This document shows positions 1 to 8,088 of a stretch of DNA of 40,219 nucleotides, in pieces. The translations under genes and the position numbers were made by a program. Source of the stretch: Methylobacterium frigidaeris (GTDB taxonomy: Bacteria > Pseudomonadota > Alphaproteobacteria > Rhizobiales > Beijerinckiaceae); assembly GCF_022179185.1 (NCBI RefSeq), contig NZ_BPQJ01000027.1, positions 43,645 to 83,863 of the forward strand, given 5' to 3'. Positions within the stretch are counted from its first letter, which is position 1. Every line of letters starts with the position of its first letter. The notes under the pieces are model-generated. The model did not search any database and was not told where the DNA came from. It saw only the letters and a program-made list of their open reading frames with translations.

Positions 1-101
1 TTCGAGCCCTAGTGCGCCCACCACTCCCCTTCCCCACAGACGAGCGAGCCGGCCGCGCGGCGGCTCCCGCCTCCCGTCCATCATCCTGCCCCTGGCGAAG
101 C

Positions 102-737
102 ATGATCGTGGTGCTGCTGCACGGCCTGGGACGCACGCGGCGCAGCATGGCGCGGCTCGCGGCACGCTTGGTTGCGGCCGGCTACCGCGTGGAGAACCTG
201 GATTATCCGTCCCGCCGCCTCGCCATCGCCGCCTGTGCCGAGCACCTGCGGCCGGCCGTGTCGGCGATCCGGCAGCAGGCCGGCGCTCCGGTCGTGCTCG
301 TCGGGCATTCCATGGGCGGCCTCGTCGCCCGGCACCTCGCGGCGGCGGATCCCGATCTCGTGGCCGGCCTCGTGATGCTGGGCACGCCGAACCGTGGCAG
401 CGAGGCGGCCGACATCGTGTCGGCCTACAGGCTCGGACGGGCGGTGCTCGGTCCGGCGATCCGCGACCTGCGCCGCGACGCGTCCGGGGCGATCCCGGTG
501 CCGGCCTGTCCGGTGGCGGCGGTGGCCGGCACGCGGGCGCTCATCCCGTTCTTCCGCCGCCGCATCCTGGAGCCGCATGACGGCCTGGTCAGCGTGGAGA
601 GCGCGCGGTGGGGCGCCGGCGAGCGATGGTGCATGGTGCCGGCCCATCACACCTGGCTGATGAACCATCCCGCAACGGCTGCAGCGGTACTGGACGCCCT
701 GTCGGTCTGGGTCTCGCTCCCCGAACGGGCGGGTTGA
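102..737 (+). CDS. Lipase-like alpha/beta hydrolase
   Basis: This 211-residue protein has the core of a small alpha/beta hydrolase. An HGLG oxyanion motif lies at residues 7-10, the nucleophile elbow GHSMGG places the serine at residue 70, and it is followed by an LGTPNRGS stretch typical of triacylglycerol lipases and PGAP1-like esterases. A late EPHDGLVSV segment supplies a plausible acid residue, and an HH pair near the C-terminus a plausible histidine. No signal peptide is visible, so it is probably cytoplasmic. The frame is open upstream to position 12, but the residues there are low-complexity and the fold begins exactly at the ATG at 102 (MIVVLLHG), so I chose that start. The substrate cannot be inferred. 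It is followed by the long argC leader and is probably not cotranscribed with it. Confidence 0.8.
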   Translation: MIVVLLHGLGRTRRSMARLAARLVAAGYRVENLDYPSRRLAIAACAEHLRPAVSAIRQQAGAPVVLVGHSMGGLVARHLAAADPDLVAGLVMLGTPNRGSEAADIVSAYRLGRAVLGPAIRDLRRDASGAIPVPACPVAAVAGTRALIPFFRRRILEPHDGLVSVESARWGAGERWCMVPAHHTWLMNHPATAAAVLDALSVWVSLPERAG

Positions 738-897
738 CCTTGCATCCGCCGCGAAGCGGATCTCGCGCCGGCCGGGCTGCGGTTGAAAGAAGGCGCCCCC
801 GGCTGCCGGCTGGCCCAGGGCCCGGTTTGACCACGCGACGGGACTCCGAGGATTGGGCCGCGGACATTCCGCTTGACCAGAGATGAAGGTGGCGACA

Positions 898-1005
898 GTG
901 TCGCAGGACATGCCCAGGAACCGGACCCTTTGTGATCGACGCCGACGCCGCCTTCACGCGGCGGCTTCTCGGCTGCGCGTCGATCAGCGTCCCTCCGCGG
1001 GGTGA
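898..1005 (+). CDS. Arginine-rich leader peptide (uORF) upstream of argC
   Basis: This short reading frame of 35 codons starts at GTG 898, with GAAGG at 885-889 eight bases before it. An in-frame ATG at 883 is an alternative without a good ribosome site. It ends at TGA 1003-1005. It holds five consecutive arginine codons at 937-951 (CGA CGC CGA CGC CGC) and further Arg codons at 916, 922, 970, 976 and 988. The arginine run falls inside a stable hairpin, and a terminator hairpin follows before argC. That is the arrangement expected of a leader peptide whose translation senses charged tRNA-Arg. Arginine is the end product of the ArgC pathway. No homology is claimed. GC-rich DNA makes Arg runs common by chance, so the call rests on the combination with the structures. 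Confidence 0.5.
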   Translation: MSQDMPRNRTLCDRRRRRLHAAASRLRVDQRPSAG

Positions 1006-1037
1006 CGGCCACACCGTCGTCCCACCCGCCGGACGCG
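933..1037 (+). promoter_or_regulatory. Nested leader hairpins of a putative argC attenuator
   Basis: TGATCGACGC at 933-942 is perfectly complementary to GCGTCGATCA at 977-986. Inside it GCCGCC at 947-952 pairs with GGCGGC at 960-965. Immediately after, GCGTCC at 987-992 can pair with GGACGC at 1032-1037, enclosing GACGG/CCGTC around a CCACA loop. The first arm overlaps the arginine codon run of the leader peptide, so a stalled ribosome would block it and change the folding downstream. The pairings are seen in the sequence; the regulatory role is inferred. Confidence 0.5.
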
Positions 1038-1056
1038 CCCCGGCCCGCATTCCTGG

Positions 1057-1092
1057 AAACCCCCGCAGCCCCCGGCTCCGGGGGTTTTCTTT
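1057..1092 (+). terminator. Intrinsic terminator directly before the argC ribosome site
   Basis: AAACCCCCG at 1057-1065 is perfectly complementary to CGGGGGTTT at 1079-1087, followed by a T-rich tract to 1092. A competing stem CCCCCG (1069-1074) / CGGGGG (1079-1084) uses the same 3' arm. The structure ends only about a dozen bases before the argC Shine-Dalgarno GGAAGGA at 1105-1111. The nearest upstream gene ended more than 300 bases earlier. It therefore reads as a conditional attenuator rather than an end-of-gene terminator. Confidence 0.6.
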
Positions 1093-1120
1093 TGCCCGAA
1101 CTCTGGAAGGACAGCACACC

Positions 1121-2098
1121 ATGAGCATTCGCGTCGGCATTGTCGGGATCAGCGGCTTCGGCGGCGGCGAGGCGATGCGCCTGATCGCGAGCCACCCGTC
1201 TTTCGAGCTCGTCTACGCCGCGGGCGAGGGCAGCGCCGGCCTCCGTCTGGTCGACCGCTTCCCCGGTGTACCGGCCGAGCTGGCCGGGCTGGTGATCGAG
1301 AAATGGGATCCTGCGGCCCTGCCGAAGCTCGACCTGCTGTTCGCGTCGCTGCCCACCGGCACCTCGGCGGAGGCGCTGGCGCGCGTGCCCGAGAGCGTGA
1401 AGATCGTCGATATCGGCGGCGATCACCGCTACGTCGAGGGATGGGCCTACGGCCTGGCCGATGTCTGGCCGGACCGGATCACGGGCCGGAGCCGCGTCGC
1501 CAATCCCGGCTGCTTTCCCGCCGCGACGCTGACCGCCCTGGCGCCGCTCCTGGCCGACAAGCTGATCGAGCCCGGCAACATCGTGATCGACGCCAAGACC
1601 GGCATCTCCGGTGCCGGCCGGGGCGGCGCCGACAGCCGGTTCGGCTACGCCGAGAGCAACGAGAACCTGGTGCCCTACGGCTTGCTCAAGCACGTCCACA
1701 TGCCCGAGATGGCAAAGACGATCGAGCGGCTGAGCGGCGGCAGCGCGGCCGGGCTGGTGTTCACGCCGCACCTGGTGCCGATGACCCGCGGCCTCCTCGC
1801 CACGATCTATGGCCGCGGCCGCGCCACCACGGCCCAGTGCCTGGACGCGGCCCGGCGCTTCTACGCCGGGCGGGCCTTCGTCCGCGTGACCGACGCGCCG
1901 CCGCAGACCAAATGGGCGACCGGCTCGAACCTCGCCTTCGTCAGCTACGCGGCCGATCCGGAGCGCGATCTGGTGATCGCGATGGGCGTGGTCGACAACC
2001 TCGGCAAGGGCGCGGCCGGCCAGGCGGTGCAGAATGCGAACCTGATCTGCGGCCTGCCGGAGACCGCGGGACTGGATGGTGCCCCAGTCTGGCCCTGA
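1121..2098 (+). CDS. argC: N-acetyl-gamma-glutamyl-phosphate reductase
   Basis: ArgC catalyses the NADPH-dependent reduction of N-acetylglutamyl phosphate to the semialdehyde, the third step of arginine/ornithine synthesis, in the cytoplasm. The 325-residue product has the N-terminal dinucleotide-binding motif GISGFGGGE (residues 9-17), the segment IVDIGGDHRY near 95-104, and the catalytic cysteine at residue 131 in NPGCFPAA, followed by the KTGISGAGRGG region of the family. Length is normal. I chose ATG 1121 because the Rossmann strand begins there and GGAAGGA lies at 1105-1111; the frame stays open upstream without meaningful sequence. It stands alone, not next to rpsI/rplM as in many alphaproteobacteria. 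The leader suggests arginine-responsive attenuation. Confidence 0.95.
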   Translation: MSIRVGIVGISGFGGGEAMRLIASHPSFELVYAAGEGSAGLRLVDRFPGVPAELAGLVIEKWDPAALPKLDLLFASLPTGTSAEALARVPESVKIVDIGGDHRYVEGWAYGLADVWPDRITGRSRVANPGCFPAATLTALAPLLADKLIEPGNIVIDAKTGISGAGRGGADSRFGYAESNENLVPYGLLKHVHMPEMAKTIERLSGGSAAGLVFTPHLVPMTRGLLATIYGRGRATTAQCLDAARRFYAGRAFVRVTDAPPQTKWATGSNLAFVSYAADPERDLVIAMGVVDNLGKGAAGQAVQNANLICGLPETAGLDGAPVWP

Positions 2099-2182
2099 AT
2101 GAAGGCGGGCCCGGGAGACTGTCCGGGAGACGCGATCTCGTCCCCTCTCCAGGATGCAGGGCCGTCCGGGGACAGAAACAGA

Positions 2183-2224
2183 CGCGGGTTCCCTTTGCCA
2201 CACCGGGAGAGGGGGATCCCGCGC
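2183..2224. repeat. Dispersed intergenic palindrome, copy 1
   Basis: The convergent argC / chemoreceptor gap holds GCGGGTTCCC near the start and GGGATCCCGC near the end of this span, around a CCACACCGGGAGAG centre. The right half (GGGAGAGGGG...GATCCCGCG) recurs at 27746-27787 and 29366-29405 in the same orientation. A second small inverted repeat, GTCCCC/GGGGAC, lies at 2140-2173. It may act as a terminator or be a REP-like element. Confidence 0.55.
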
Positions 2225-2243
2225 CTGATATGACGAGCAGCCC

Positions 2244-3947
2244 TCAGGCCGCCCGCACGGTGTGGAGGAAGCGGGCCACCTCGGCCGAGAGGTGCTCGGA
2301 CTGGCGCGACAGCTCTGAGGCCGAGGCCAGAACCTGGCTCGCCGCCGCCCCCGTCTCCTCCGCGGCACCCGCCACCCCGGCGATGTTGCCGGTGACCTCG
2401 CCGGTGCCGGCCGCCGCCTGGGAGACGTTGCGCACGATCTCCTGCGTCGCCGCGCCCTGCTCCTCCACCGCCGCCGCGATCGAGGTGGCGACCTCGCTGA
2501 TCTGTTCGATCCGGGCGGTGATCTGCCCGATCGCACCCGCCGCCTGACCCGTGGAGGCCTGGATCGCCGCGATCTGGCTGGTGATCTCCTCGGTCGCCTT
2601 CGCGGTCTGGCCGGCGAGTTCCTTCACCTCGGCGGCGACAACCGCGAAGCCGCGTCCCGCCGCGCCGGCCCGCGCCGCCTCGATCGTGGCGTTGAGCGCC
2701 AGCAGGTTGGTCTGGGCGGCGATCGACGAAATCAGCCCGACCACGTCGCCGATGCGGGCCGTCGCCTCGGTCAGCGCCCGCACCTGATGCGCGGTCTGCC
2801 CGGCCTCCGCCACCGCCGCCTGGGCGAGGCGGGCCGAGCCGTCGACCTGGCGGCCGATCTCCTGGACCGAGGCGCCGAGCTCTTCCGCCGCCGCCGCGAC
2901 CGTGCCGACATTCGACGACGCCTCCTCGGCCGCCGCCGCGACGGCGGTGGACTGGGCGGCGGTCTGGGTGGCGGTGGCGGTCATGGTCTGGGCGGTGGCC
3001 TGGAGCTCGGTGGCCGAGGCCGAGACCTGGCCGACGATGCCGCCCACCGCCCGCTCGAAGGCATCGGCCATCTGGCGCATGCCGGCGCGGCGCTGCTCCT
3101 CGGCCGAGGCGCGGGCGAGCGCCGTCTCCTCCTCCAGTGCGCGGGCGCGGATCAGGCTGTCCTTGAACACCTGCACGGCGTCGGCCATGGCGCCGATCTC
3201 GTCGCGCCGGCCGGCCCCGGGGATCGCCACCGCGAGGTCGTGGCCGGCGAGCCGGCCCATCGCGGCGGTCATGCGGGCGATCGGGCGGGCAATGCCGAGG
3301 AGGCTGAAGATGATCGCGCCGATCGCCGCCGCGAGCGCCAGCACCGTCATGATCGCCGCCGCCAGGATGCCTTGGTCGGCGCTCGTGCTGCTCTGCTCGG
3401 CGCGCGTCAGGGCGGCGCCGGCATTCATCGCCACGATCGCCTTGAGGGCGCCGGTCGCCTCCGCGTTGGTGCCGGTCATCTCGGGGGAGGTCAGCGTCGC
3501 CAGGGCCGAAGCCTGGTCGCCTGCCGCCATCGCGCCCGTCACCATCTTCTGACCCTCGAGGTAGCGGCTCCACTGCGTGACGAAGCGCCCGAACGTCGCC
3601 CGCTCCTCCGGCGCGGAGATCAGCGGCTCGTAGCGCGCCTGGAGGTCGACCAGCGCCTTGCGGCTGTCGGTCAGGGCCTGCTCGTTGCGGTCGTAGGCGG
3701 CATCGTCGGTCGACGTCACGACGAAGCGGTAGAGGTTGATCCGGTAACTTTGGGTCTCGGCGTAGATCTGGTTGATCAGGTTCGACGCCGGGATCCGAAT
3801 CCGGGCGACGTCGACGATATCGTCCCGCAACGTCATCAGCCGCAAGATCCCATTGCCGCCCTGCGCCACGCCGAACAGCATCAGCGTCATGGTCGTCCCG
3901 ATCAGGACGTGCTTGATTGACAACTTCATCCCGCGACTGCCCGGCAT
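2244..3947 (-). CDS. Methyl-accepting chemotaxis protein
   Basis: This transmembrane chemoreceptor signals to CheA/CheW. A first membrane segment follows MKLSIKHVLIG. A periplasmic helical sensor of about 170 residues comes next, rich in long helices as in four-helix-bundle sensors. A second membrane segment (AAAIMTVLALAAAIGAIIF) leads into a HAMP linker ending near DLAVAIPG. The cytoplasmic coiled coil carries the highly conserved signalling hairpin with NLLALNATIEAARAG and GFAVVAAEVKELA. There is no C-terminal NWETF-type CheR/CheB tether; the protein ends FLHTVRAA. I chose the ATG at 3947, which has GAGG upstream; the ATG at 3929 is equally close to the first membrane helix and possible. 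It is transcribed toward argC and away from the neighbouring aromatic cluster. The ligand is unknown, but a sensor for aromatic acids beside their catabolic genes is conceivable. Confidence 0.92.
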   Translation of the reverse strand: MPGSRGMKLSIKHVLIGTTMTLMLFGVAQGGNGILRLMTLRDDIVDVARIRIPASNLINQIYAETQSYRINLYRFVVTSTDDAAYDRNEQALTDSRKALVDLQARYEPLISAPEERATFGRFVTQWSRYLEGQKMVTGAMAAGDQASALATLTSPEMTGTNAEATGALKAIVAMNAGAALTRAEQSSTSADQGILAAAIMTVLALAAAIGAIIFSLLGIARPIARMTAAMGRLAGHDLAVAIPGAGRRDEIGAMADAVQVFKDSLIRARALEEETALARASAEEQRRAGMRQMADAFERAVGGIVGQVSASATELQATAQTMTATATQTAAQSTAVAAAAEEASSNVGTVAAAAEELGASVQEIGRQVDGSARLAQAAVAEAGQTAHQVRALTEATARIGDVVGLISSIAAQTNLLALNATIEAARAGAAGRGFAVVAAEVKELAGQTAKATEEITSQIAAIQASTGQAAGAIGQITARIEQISEVATSIAAAVEEQGAATQEIVRNVSQAAAGTGEVTGNIAGVAGAAEETGAAASQVLASASELSRQSEHLSAEVARFLHTVRAA

Positions 3948-4122
3948 CGATGGTCCCGCCTCGTGAATCGAGGCACGTCCATGCATAGGAGTCGCTTCGT
4001 TAGTCCTTGATGAAGAAAAAAGTCATTGGCGCATGAAGCGCCAGATCATCGCGACAATCGGCAACGGAGCCGATCGTCTGGGCAGGCGCTGCCCGCCATT
4101 GGGCGGCTCTCTTCGCGCGGCC

Positions 4123-6480
4123 CTACTCCGCCCCGGCCTGGTGCGGCCGCGGCCGGGCCTTGCGCCGCAACGCGATCTCCTGCTCGCGCGCTTTCGGGAG
4201 TTCGCGGTGGGCCTGGTCGCGGCCCGGCAGGTAGGGCTTCGGCCAGGACTGCGTGCGGGCGTCGTACCAGGCCGAGGCCTGGCGGCAGAAGTTGGGGTTC
4301 CAGAGGTGCGGCCGGCCGAGCGCCACGATGTCGGCCCGGCGGGTATGCAGGATGGTGTTCACCTGGCCGGCCTCCGTGATGGCGCCGACCGCCATCACCG
4401 CCATCGGCGCGCGGTTGCGGGCCCGGTTGCGGATCGCATCGGCGAACTGGACCTGGAACATCCTTCCGTAGACCGGGCGCTGGTCGGCGACGGTCTGGCC
4501 GGCCGAGACGTCGACGAGGTCGCAGCCAGCCTCCTGCAGGGCCTCCGCCACCGCCACCGTGTCGGCTTCGGTCATCCCGCCCTCGGCCCAGTCGGTGGCG
4601 GAGATGCGCACCGACATCGGGCGCTCCGCCGGCCAGGCGGCGCGCATGGCGGAGAAGACTTCCAGCGGAAAGCGCAGGCGGTTCTCGATCGAGCCGCCAT
4701 ACGCGTCGGTGCGGGTGTTGGTGAGCGGCGAGAGGAACGAGGCCATCAGGTAGCCGTGGGCGCAGTGCAGCTCGAGCATGTCGAAGCCCGCCCGCGCCGC
4801 CCGCTCGGTCGCCTGCACGAAGTCGTCGCGCACCCGGTCCATCCCGGCCCGGTCGAGGGCTTGCGGCACCTGGCTCACCCCGTCGAGATAGGGGATGGGC
4901 GAAGCCGAGACGATCGGCCAGTTTGCCTGAGGCAACGGCCGGTCCATCCGCTCCCAGCCGACCTGCGTCGAGCCCTTCCGGCCGGCATGCCCAAGCTGCA
5001 TCACGATCTTCGTGTCGGTGTGGGCGTGGACGAAATCGACGATACGGGCCCACTGCGCCTCGTGCGCATCGGTCCAGAGCCCCGGGCAGCCCGGGGTGAT
5101 GCGGGCATCGGCCGAGGGGCAGGTCATCTCGGTGAAGAGCAGGCCGGGGCCGCCGAGCGCGTGCGAGGTGTAGTGCACGAAGTGCCAGTCGGTGAGGTTG
5201 CCGCCCTCGTCGGCCGAGTACTGCGCCATCGGCGCCATCGCGACCCGGTTCGGGATCCGCATCTCCCGCAAGGAGAGGGACGTGAACATCGGCGTCGGCC
5301 GGCTCGTCCGGTAATCCTCGCCGGTCTCGGCGTGGAGGCGGGCGTAGAACGCGTCGTCCACCGCCGCCACGTAGGCGGGATCGCGCACCACCAGGTTGTC
5401 GTAGGTGATGGACTTGGCCCGGCACATCACCACCATCGAGAACTGCTCCGCGTCCATGTCCCAGGAGCGGCTCATGTGCTCGAACCAGGCGAGCGAGACG
5501 TCGGCATTGTGCTGCACCACCTGGCAGGGGGTGCGCCGCGCCCGATCATAGGCGGCGAAGGCCGCCTGCACGTCCTCCTGGCCGTTCTCGACGAGGGCAT
5601 CGGAGAGCGCGATGGCGCATTCCATCGCCAGCTTGGTGCCCGAGCCGATCGAGAAATGGGCCGAGGCCTTAGCGTCGCCCAGCAGCACGATATTGCGGTG
5701 CGACCAGCGATGGCAGAAGATCCGCGGGAAGCGGCGCCAGGTCGAGCGGTTGAGGAGCAGGCCGTGGCCCTGCAACTCCTCGGCGTAGAGATCCTCGAGG
5801 ATCCGGCGCGATCCCTCCTCGTCGGTCTCGGTGAAGCCGTGGCCCTGCCAGCAGGCCTCGTCCATCTCGAACACCCAGGTCGAGCGGCCGGGCTCGTACT
5901 GGTAGGTATGGGCGCAGACGATGCCGTGCGGCGTCTCGCGGAAGAAGTAGTTGAACTCGTCCATCGGCCGGGTCGAGCCCATCCAGCAGAAGCGGTTGGA
6001 CTTGATCTCGACCTCAGGACGGAACTCGTCCCGAAAATGCTCGCGGATGCGCGAGTTGATGCCGTCGCAGGCGACGATCACGTCGGAATCGGGGAAGCGG
6101 TCCGCGAGCTGGTCGGGCGGGATGCTCTCGCCGAAATGCAGCGCGACACCCTCCTCGCGGCAGCGCTCCTGGAGGATCTGCAGCAGGCGCATCCGGCTCA
6201 CCCCGGCAAAGCCGTTGCCGCCGCAGCGCATGACCCGTCCGCCCTTGTGGATCGCGACGTCGTCCCAGTACGAGAAGGCGTCGCGGATGCGGGCGAAGGA
6301 GCGGGGATCGCGCGACAGGAATTCGTGCAGGGTCTCGTCGGAGAACACGACGCCGAAGCCGAACGTGTCGTCGGCCCGGTTCTGCTCGTAGACCTCGACC
6401 TGCCAGCCGGGCCGGCGCTTCTTGGTCAGGAGCGCGCAGTAGAGCCCGCCGGGTCCGCCGCCGATCACCGTGACGCGCAT
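4123..6480 (-). CDS. Fused flavin monooxygenase / old yellow enzyme: 2-aminobenzoyl-CoA monooxygenase/reductase or salicylyl-CoA 5-hydroxylase type
   Basis: This 785-residue protein joins two flavoenzymes. Residues 1-385 are an FAD aromatic hydroxylase (VIGGGPGGLY at 5-14, the GD motif with LLGDAKASAHFSIGSG at about 267-281). Residues 395-760 are an NADH:flavin oxidoreductase of the old yellow enzyme family (MAPMAQYSA, QLGHAGRKG, active-site histidines 572 and 575 in ELHCAHGYL, then NTRTDAYGGSIENR). The same fusion is known for 2-aminobenzoyl-CoA monooxygenase/reductase of Azoarcus evansii, which hydroxylates and reduces the aromatic ring of the CoA thioester. Databases also name relatives salicylyl-CoA 5-hydroxylase. 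The ATG at 6480 is preceded by AGAAGGAG. It is divergent from the transporter operon and shares an operator-like motif with it. The nearby ligase, RidA-like protein and beta-oxidation genes favour 2-aminobenzoyl-CoA as substrate, but sequence alone does not settle it. Confidence 0.88.
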   Translation of the reverse strand: MRVTVIGGGPGGLYCALLTKKRRPGWQVEVYEQNRADDTFGFGVVFSDETLHEFLSRDPRSFARIRDAFSYWDDVAIHKGGRVMRCGGNGFAGVSRMRLLQILQERCREEGVALHFGESIPPDQLADRFPDSDVIVACDGINSRIREHFRDEFRPEVEIKSNRFCWMGSTRPMDEFNYFFRETPHGIVCAHTYQYEPGRSTWVFEMDEACWQGHGFTETDEEGSRRILEDLYAEELQGHGLLLNRSTWRRFPRIFCHRWSHRNIVLLGDAKASAHFSIGSGTKLAMECAIALSDALVENGQEDVQAAFAAYDRARRTPCQVVQHNADVSLAWFEHMSRSWDMDAEQFSMVVMCRAKSITYDNLVVRDPAYVAAVDDAFYARLHAETGEDYRTSRPTPMFTSLSLREMRIPNRVAMAPMAQYSADEGGNLTDWHFVHYTSHALGGPGLLFTEMTCPSADARITPGCPGLWTDAHEAQWARIVDFVHAHTDTKIVMQLGHAGRKGSTQVGWERMDRPLPQANWPIVSASPIPYLDGVSQVPQALDRAGMDRVRDDFVQATERAARAGFDMLELHCAHGYLMASFLSPLTNTRTDAYGGSIENRLRFPLEVFSAMRAAWPAERPMSVRISATDWAEGGMTEADTVAVAEALQEAGCDLVDVSAGQTVADQRPVYGRMFQVQFADAIRNRARNRAPMAVMAVGAITEAGQVNTILHTRRADIVALGRPHLWNPNFCRQASAWYDARTQSWPKPYLPGRDQAHRELPKAREQEIALRRKARPRPHQAGAE

Positions 6481-6522
6481 GGAGGGCTCCTTCTGTCGCG
6501 GCAGGGTCGCCGGCGTAGAAAG

Positions 6523-6540
6523 TTTATACTTGAAATATCC
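6523..6540 (+). promoter_or_regulatory. Operator-like motif copy A (upstream of the fused monooxygenase)
   Basis: TTTA-N3-TTGAAATATCC lies 43 bases upstream of the start of the minus-strand monooxygenase gene. Read on the minus strand it contains TATAAA (6528-6523), a likely -10 element. The same motif occurs at 13257-13274 and, inverted with two changes, at 6732-6749. The AT-rich core stands out in a GC-rich background. It is a candidate binding site for the MarR-family protein encoded at 14033. Confidence 0.5.
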
Positions 6541-6723
6541 GGACGCAAGAGGGCGCCGAGGGTGCGCGCGACGGATCGTCGGACGACCCGCCGGCAACCC
6601 GGCTCCCGATCGCGAACGCCCGCCGGAATGCTGCGATGCAACGATCAAAACGGCTTGTTTTTCAGCATTATGCTCGCTGCACTGCACAGCGATGCGGCAA
6701 GGCGAAAAAGTCGTCAGAGGCGG

Positions 6724-6751
6724 TTGCCAGACGATATTTCATGCGTAAAGT
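6724..6751 (+). promoter_or_regulatory. Candidate sigma-70 promoter of the transporter operon with operator copy C inside
   Basis: TTGCCA at 6724-6729 and TAAAGT at 6746-6751 are separated by 16 bases. The minus strand from 6749 to 6732 reads TTTA-CGC-ATGAAATATCG, matching the TTTA-N3-WTGAAATATCS motif, so the spacer and -10 would be covered by a bound repressor. The remaining divergent gap from 6481 to 6878 holds no convincing gene; frames open through it have non-coding composition. Confidence 0.4.
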
Positions 6752-6878
6752 ATTGCTCGCGAGACGGGGTCGGGATCCGACGAAAGAGCGCCGCTCTCGC
6801 ATCACGCGCCGACTCGACTTCGGCCGCTTCGCACCGGACAAGTGCGACGATGCTCTCGACCAGAAGGGGACACACGGG

Positions 6879-8063
6879 ATGAAGTCGATCCGGAACGCCA
6901 GCCGCCTCGCGACCGCGCTCATCGGCGCCACGCTGCTGGCCGGCCCCGCCGCCGCGCAAGGCGCCGAGAAGGTCCGGGTCGGGCTGATGTTCACCCTGTC
7001 GGGTCCCTCGGCAGTGCTCGGCGAGCAGGGCCGCGACGGATTTCTTCTCGCCCTCGACACCCTCGGCAAGAAGCTCGGCGGCCTCGACGTCGAGGTGGTG
7101 ACGGTCGACGACGAGCTGAAGCCGGACGTGGCCACCAACAAGGCGCGGGAGCTGGTGAAGCGCGACCGGGTCGACTTCGTGGTCGGACCGACCTTCTCCA
7201 ACGTGCTCCGCGCGGTGGTGCGCCCGGTGACCGAGGGCGGCGCCTTCCTGATCTCGCCCAATGCCGGCACCTCGAACTATGCCGGGGCGGAGTGCAACCC
7301 GAACCTGTTCGTCTCCTCCTACCAGAACGACCAGGTGCACGAGGTGCTGGGCAAGTACGCCCAGAACAAGGGCTACAAGCGCCTCGTCCTGCTGGCGCCG
7401 AACTACCAGGCCGGCAAGGACTCGCTCGCCGGCTTCAAGCATTCCTACAAGGGCGAGGTGGTGAACGAGATGTTCACGCCGCTCGGCCAGCTCGACTTCT
7501 CGGCCGAGCTCGCGCAGATCTCGGCGGCTCAGCCCGACGCGGTGTTCGCCTTCATGCCGGGCGGCATGGGCGTCAACCTGGTGCGGCAGTACCGCCAGGC
7601 GGGCCTGAGCACCATCCCGTTCCTCTCCGCCTTCACGGTCGACGAGAGCACCCTGCCGGCGCAGAAGGACGCGGCGGTCGGCTATTTCGGCGGTGCCAAC
7701 TGGGCGCCGGATCTCGACAACCCGCAATCCAAGGCCTTCGTGGCGGCCTACGAGAAGAAGTACGGCAGCGTGCCCGGCACCTACGCCATGCAGGCCTACG
7801 ACGCGGCCCTGATGATCGACGCCGCGGTCAAGCGCGCCAAGGGTGATCTGAAGGACAAGGACGCTCTGCGGGCCGGGCTCAAGGCCGCCGAGTTCCAGTC
7901 CCTGCGCGGCAATTTCAAGATCGGCAACAACCATTACCCGATCCAGGACTTCTACCTCGTCAAGGCGGCCAAGCGCCCGGACGGCAAGTACGAGACCCAG
8001 ATCGCAGAGAAGATCTTTTCGAATTATCAGGACAACTACGCCGCCGAGTGCAAGATGAAGTGA
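6879..8063 (+). CDS. Branched-chain-type ABC transporter substrate-binding protein
   Basis: This is a periplasmic binding protein of the LivJ/LivK (type I, receptor-ligand-binding) family, 394 residues. It starts with a Sec signal peptide (positive MKSIRNASR, hydrophobic ALIGATLLAG, cleavage after AAA near residue 26). The mature protein opens VRVGLMFTLSGPSAVLGEQ, the usual first strand and ligand loop, and includes FVVGPTFSNVLRAVVRPV and the LISPNAGTSNYAG ligand-pocket segment. The ATG at 6879 follows CACGGG and is the only start giving a signal peptide directly. It leads a five-gene transporter operon. Given the downstream aryl-CoA genes, the ligand is probably an aromatic acid rather than an amino acid; this is inference from context. 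Confidence 0.9.
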   Translation: MKSIRNASRLATALIGATLLAGPAAAQGAEKVRVGLMFTLSGPSAVLGEQGRDGFLLALDTLGKKLGGLDVEVVTVDDELKPDVATNKARELVKRDRVDFVVGPTFSNVLRAVVRPVTEGGAFLISPNAGTSNYAGAECNPNLFVSSYQNDQVHEVLGKYAQNKGYKRLVLLAPNYQAGKDSLAGFKHSYKGEVVNEMFTPLGQLDFSAELAQISAAQPDAVFAFMPGGMGVNLVRQYRQAGLSTIPFLSAFTVDESTLPAQKDAAVGYFGGANWAPDLDNPQSKAFVAAYEKKYGSVPGTYAMQAYDAALMIDAAVKRAKGDLKDKDALRAGLKAAEFQSLRGNFKIGNNHYPIQDFYLVKAAKRPDGKYETQIAEKIFSNYQDNYAAECKMK

Positions 8064-8088
8064 CGGCGGAACGCAAGGTGCCGGGTCG

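Noticed and set aside
647..2536. A 629-codon minus-strand frame over argC
   Set aside because: Shadow of argC and the chemoreceptor gene; composition is not protein-like.
6636..6878. N-terminal extension of the binding protein upstream of 6879
   Set aside because: It would destroy the signal peptide and runs through the promoter region; the ATG at 6879 gives a typical secreted precursor.
4033..6882. A 949-codon open frame on the plus strand
   Set aside because: It is the antisense of the fused monooxygenase gene, with arginine/histidine/alanine-rich low-complexity translation and no domain; long antisense frames are expected in GC-rich DNA.
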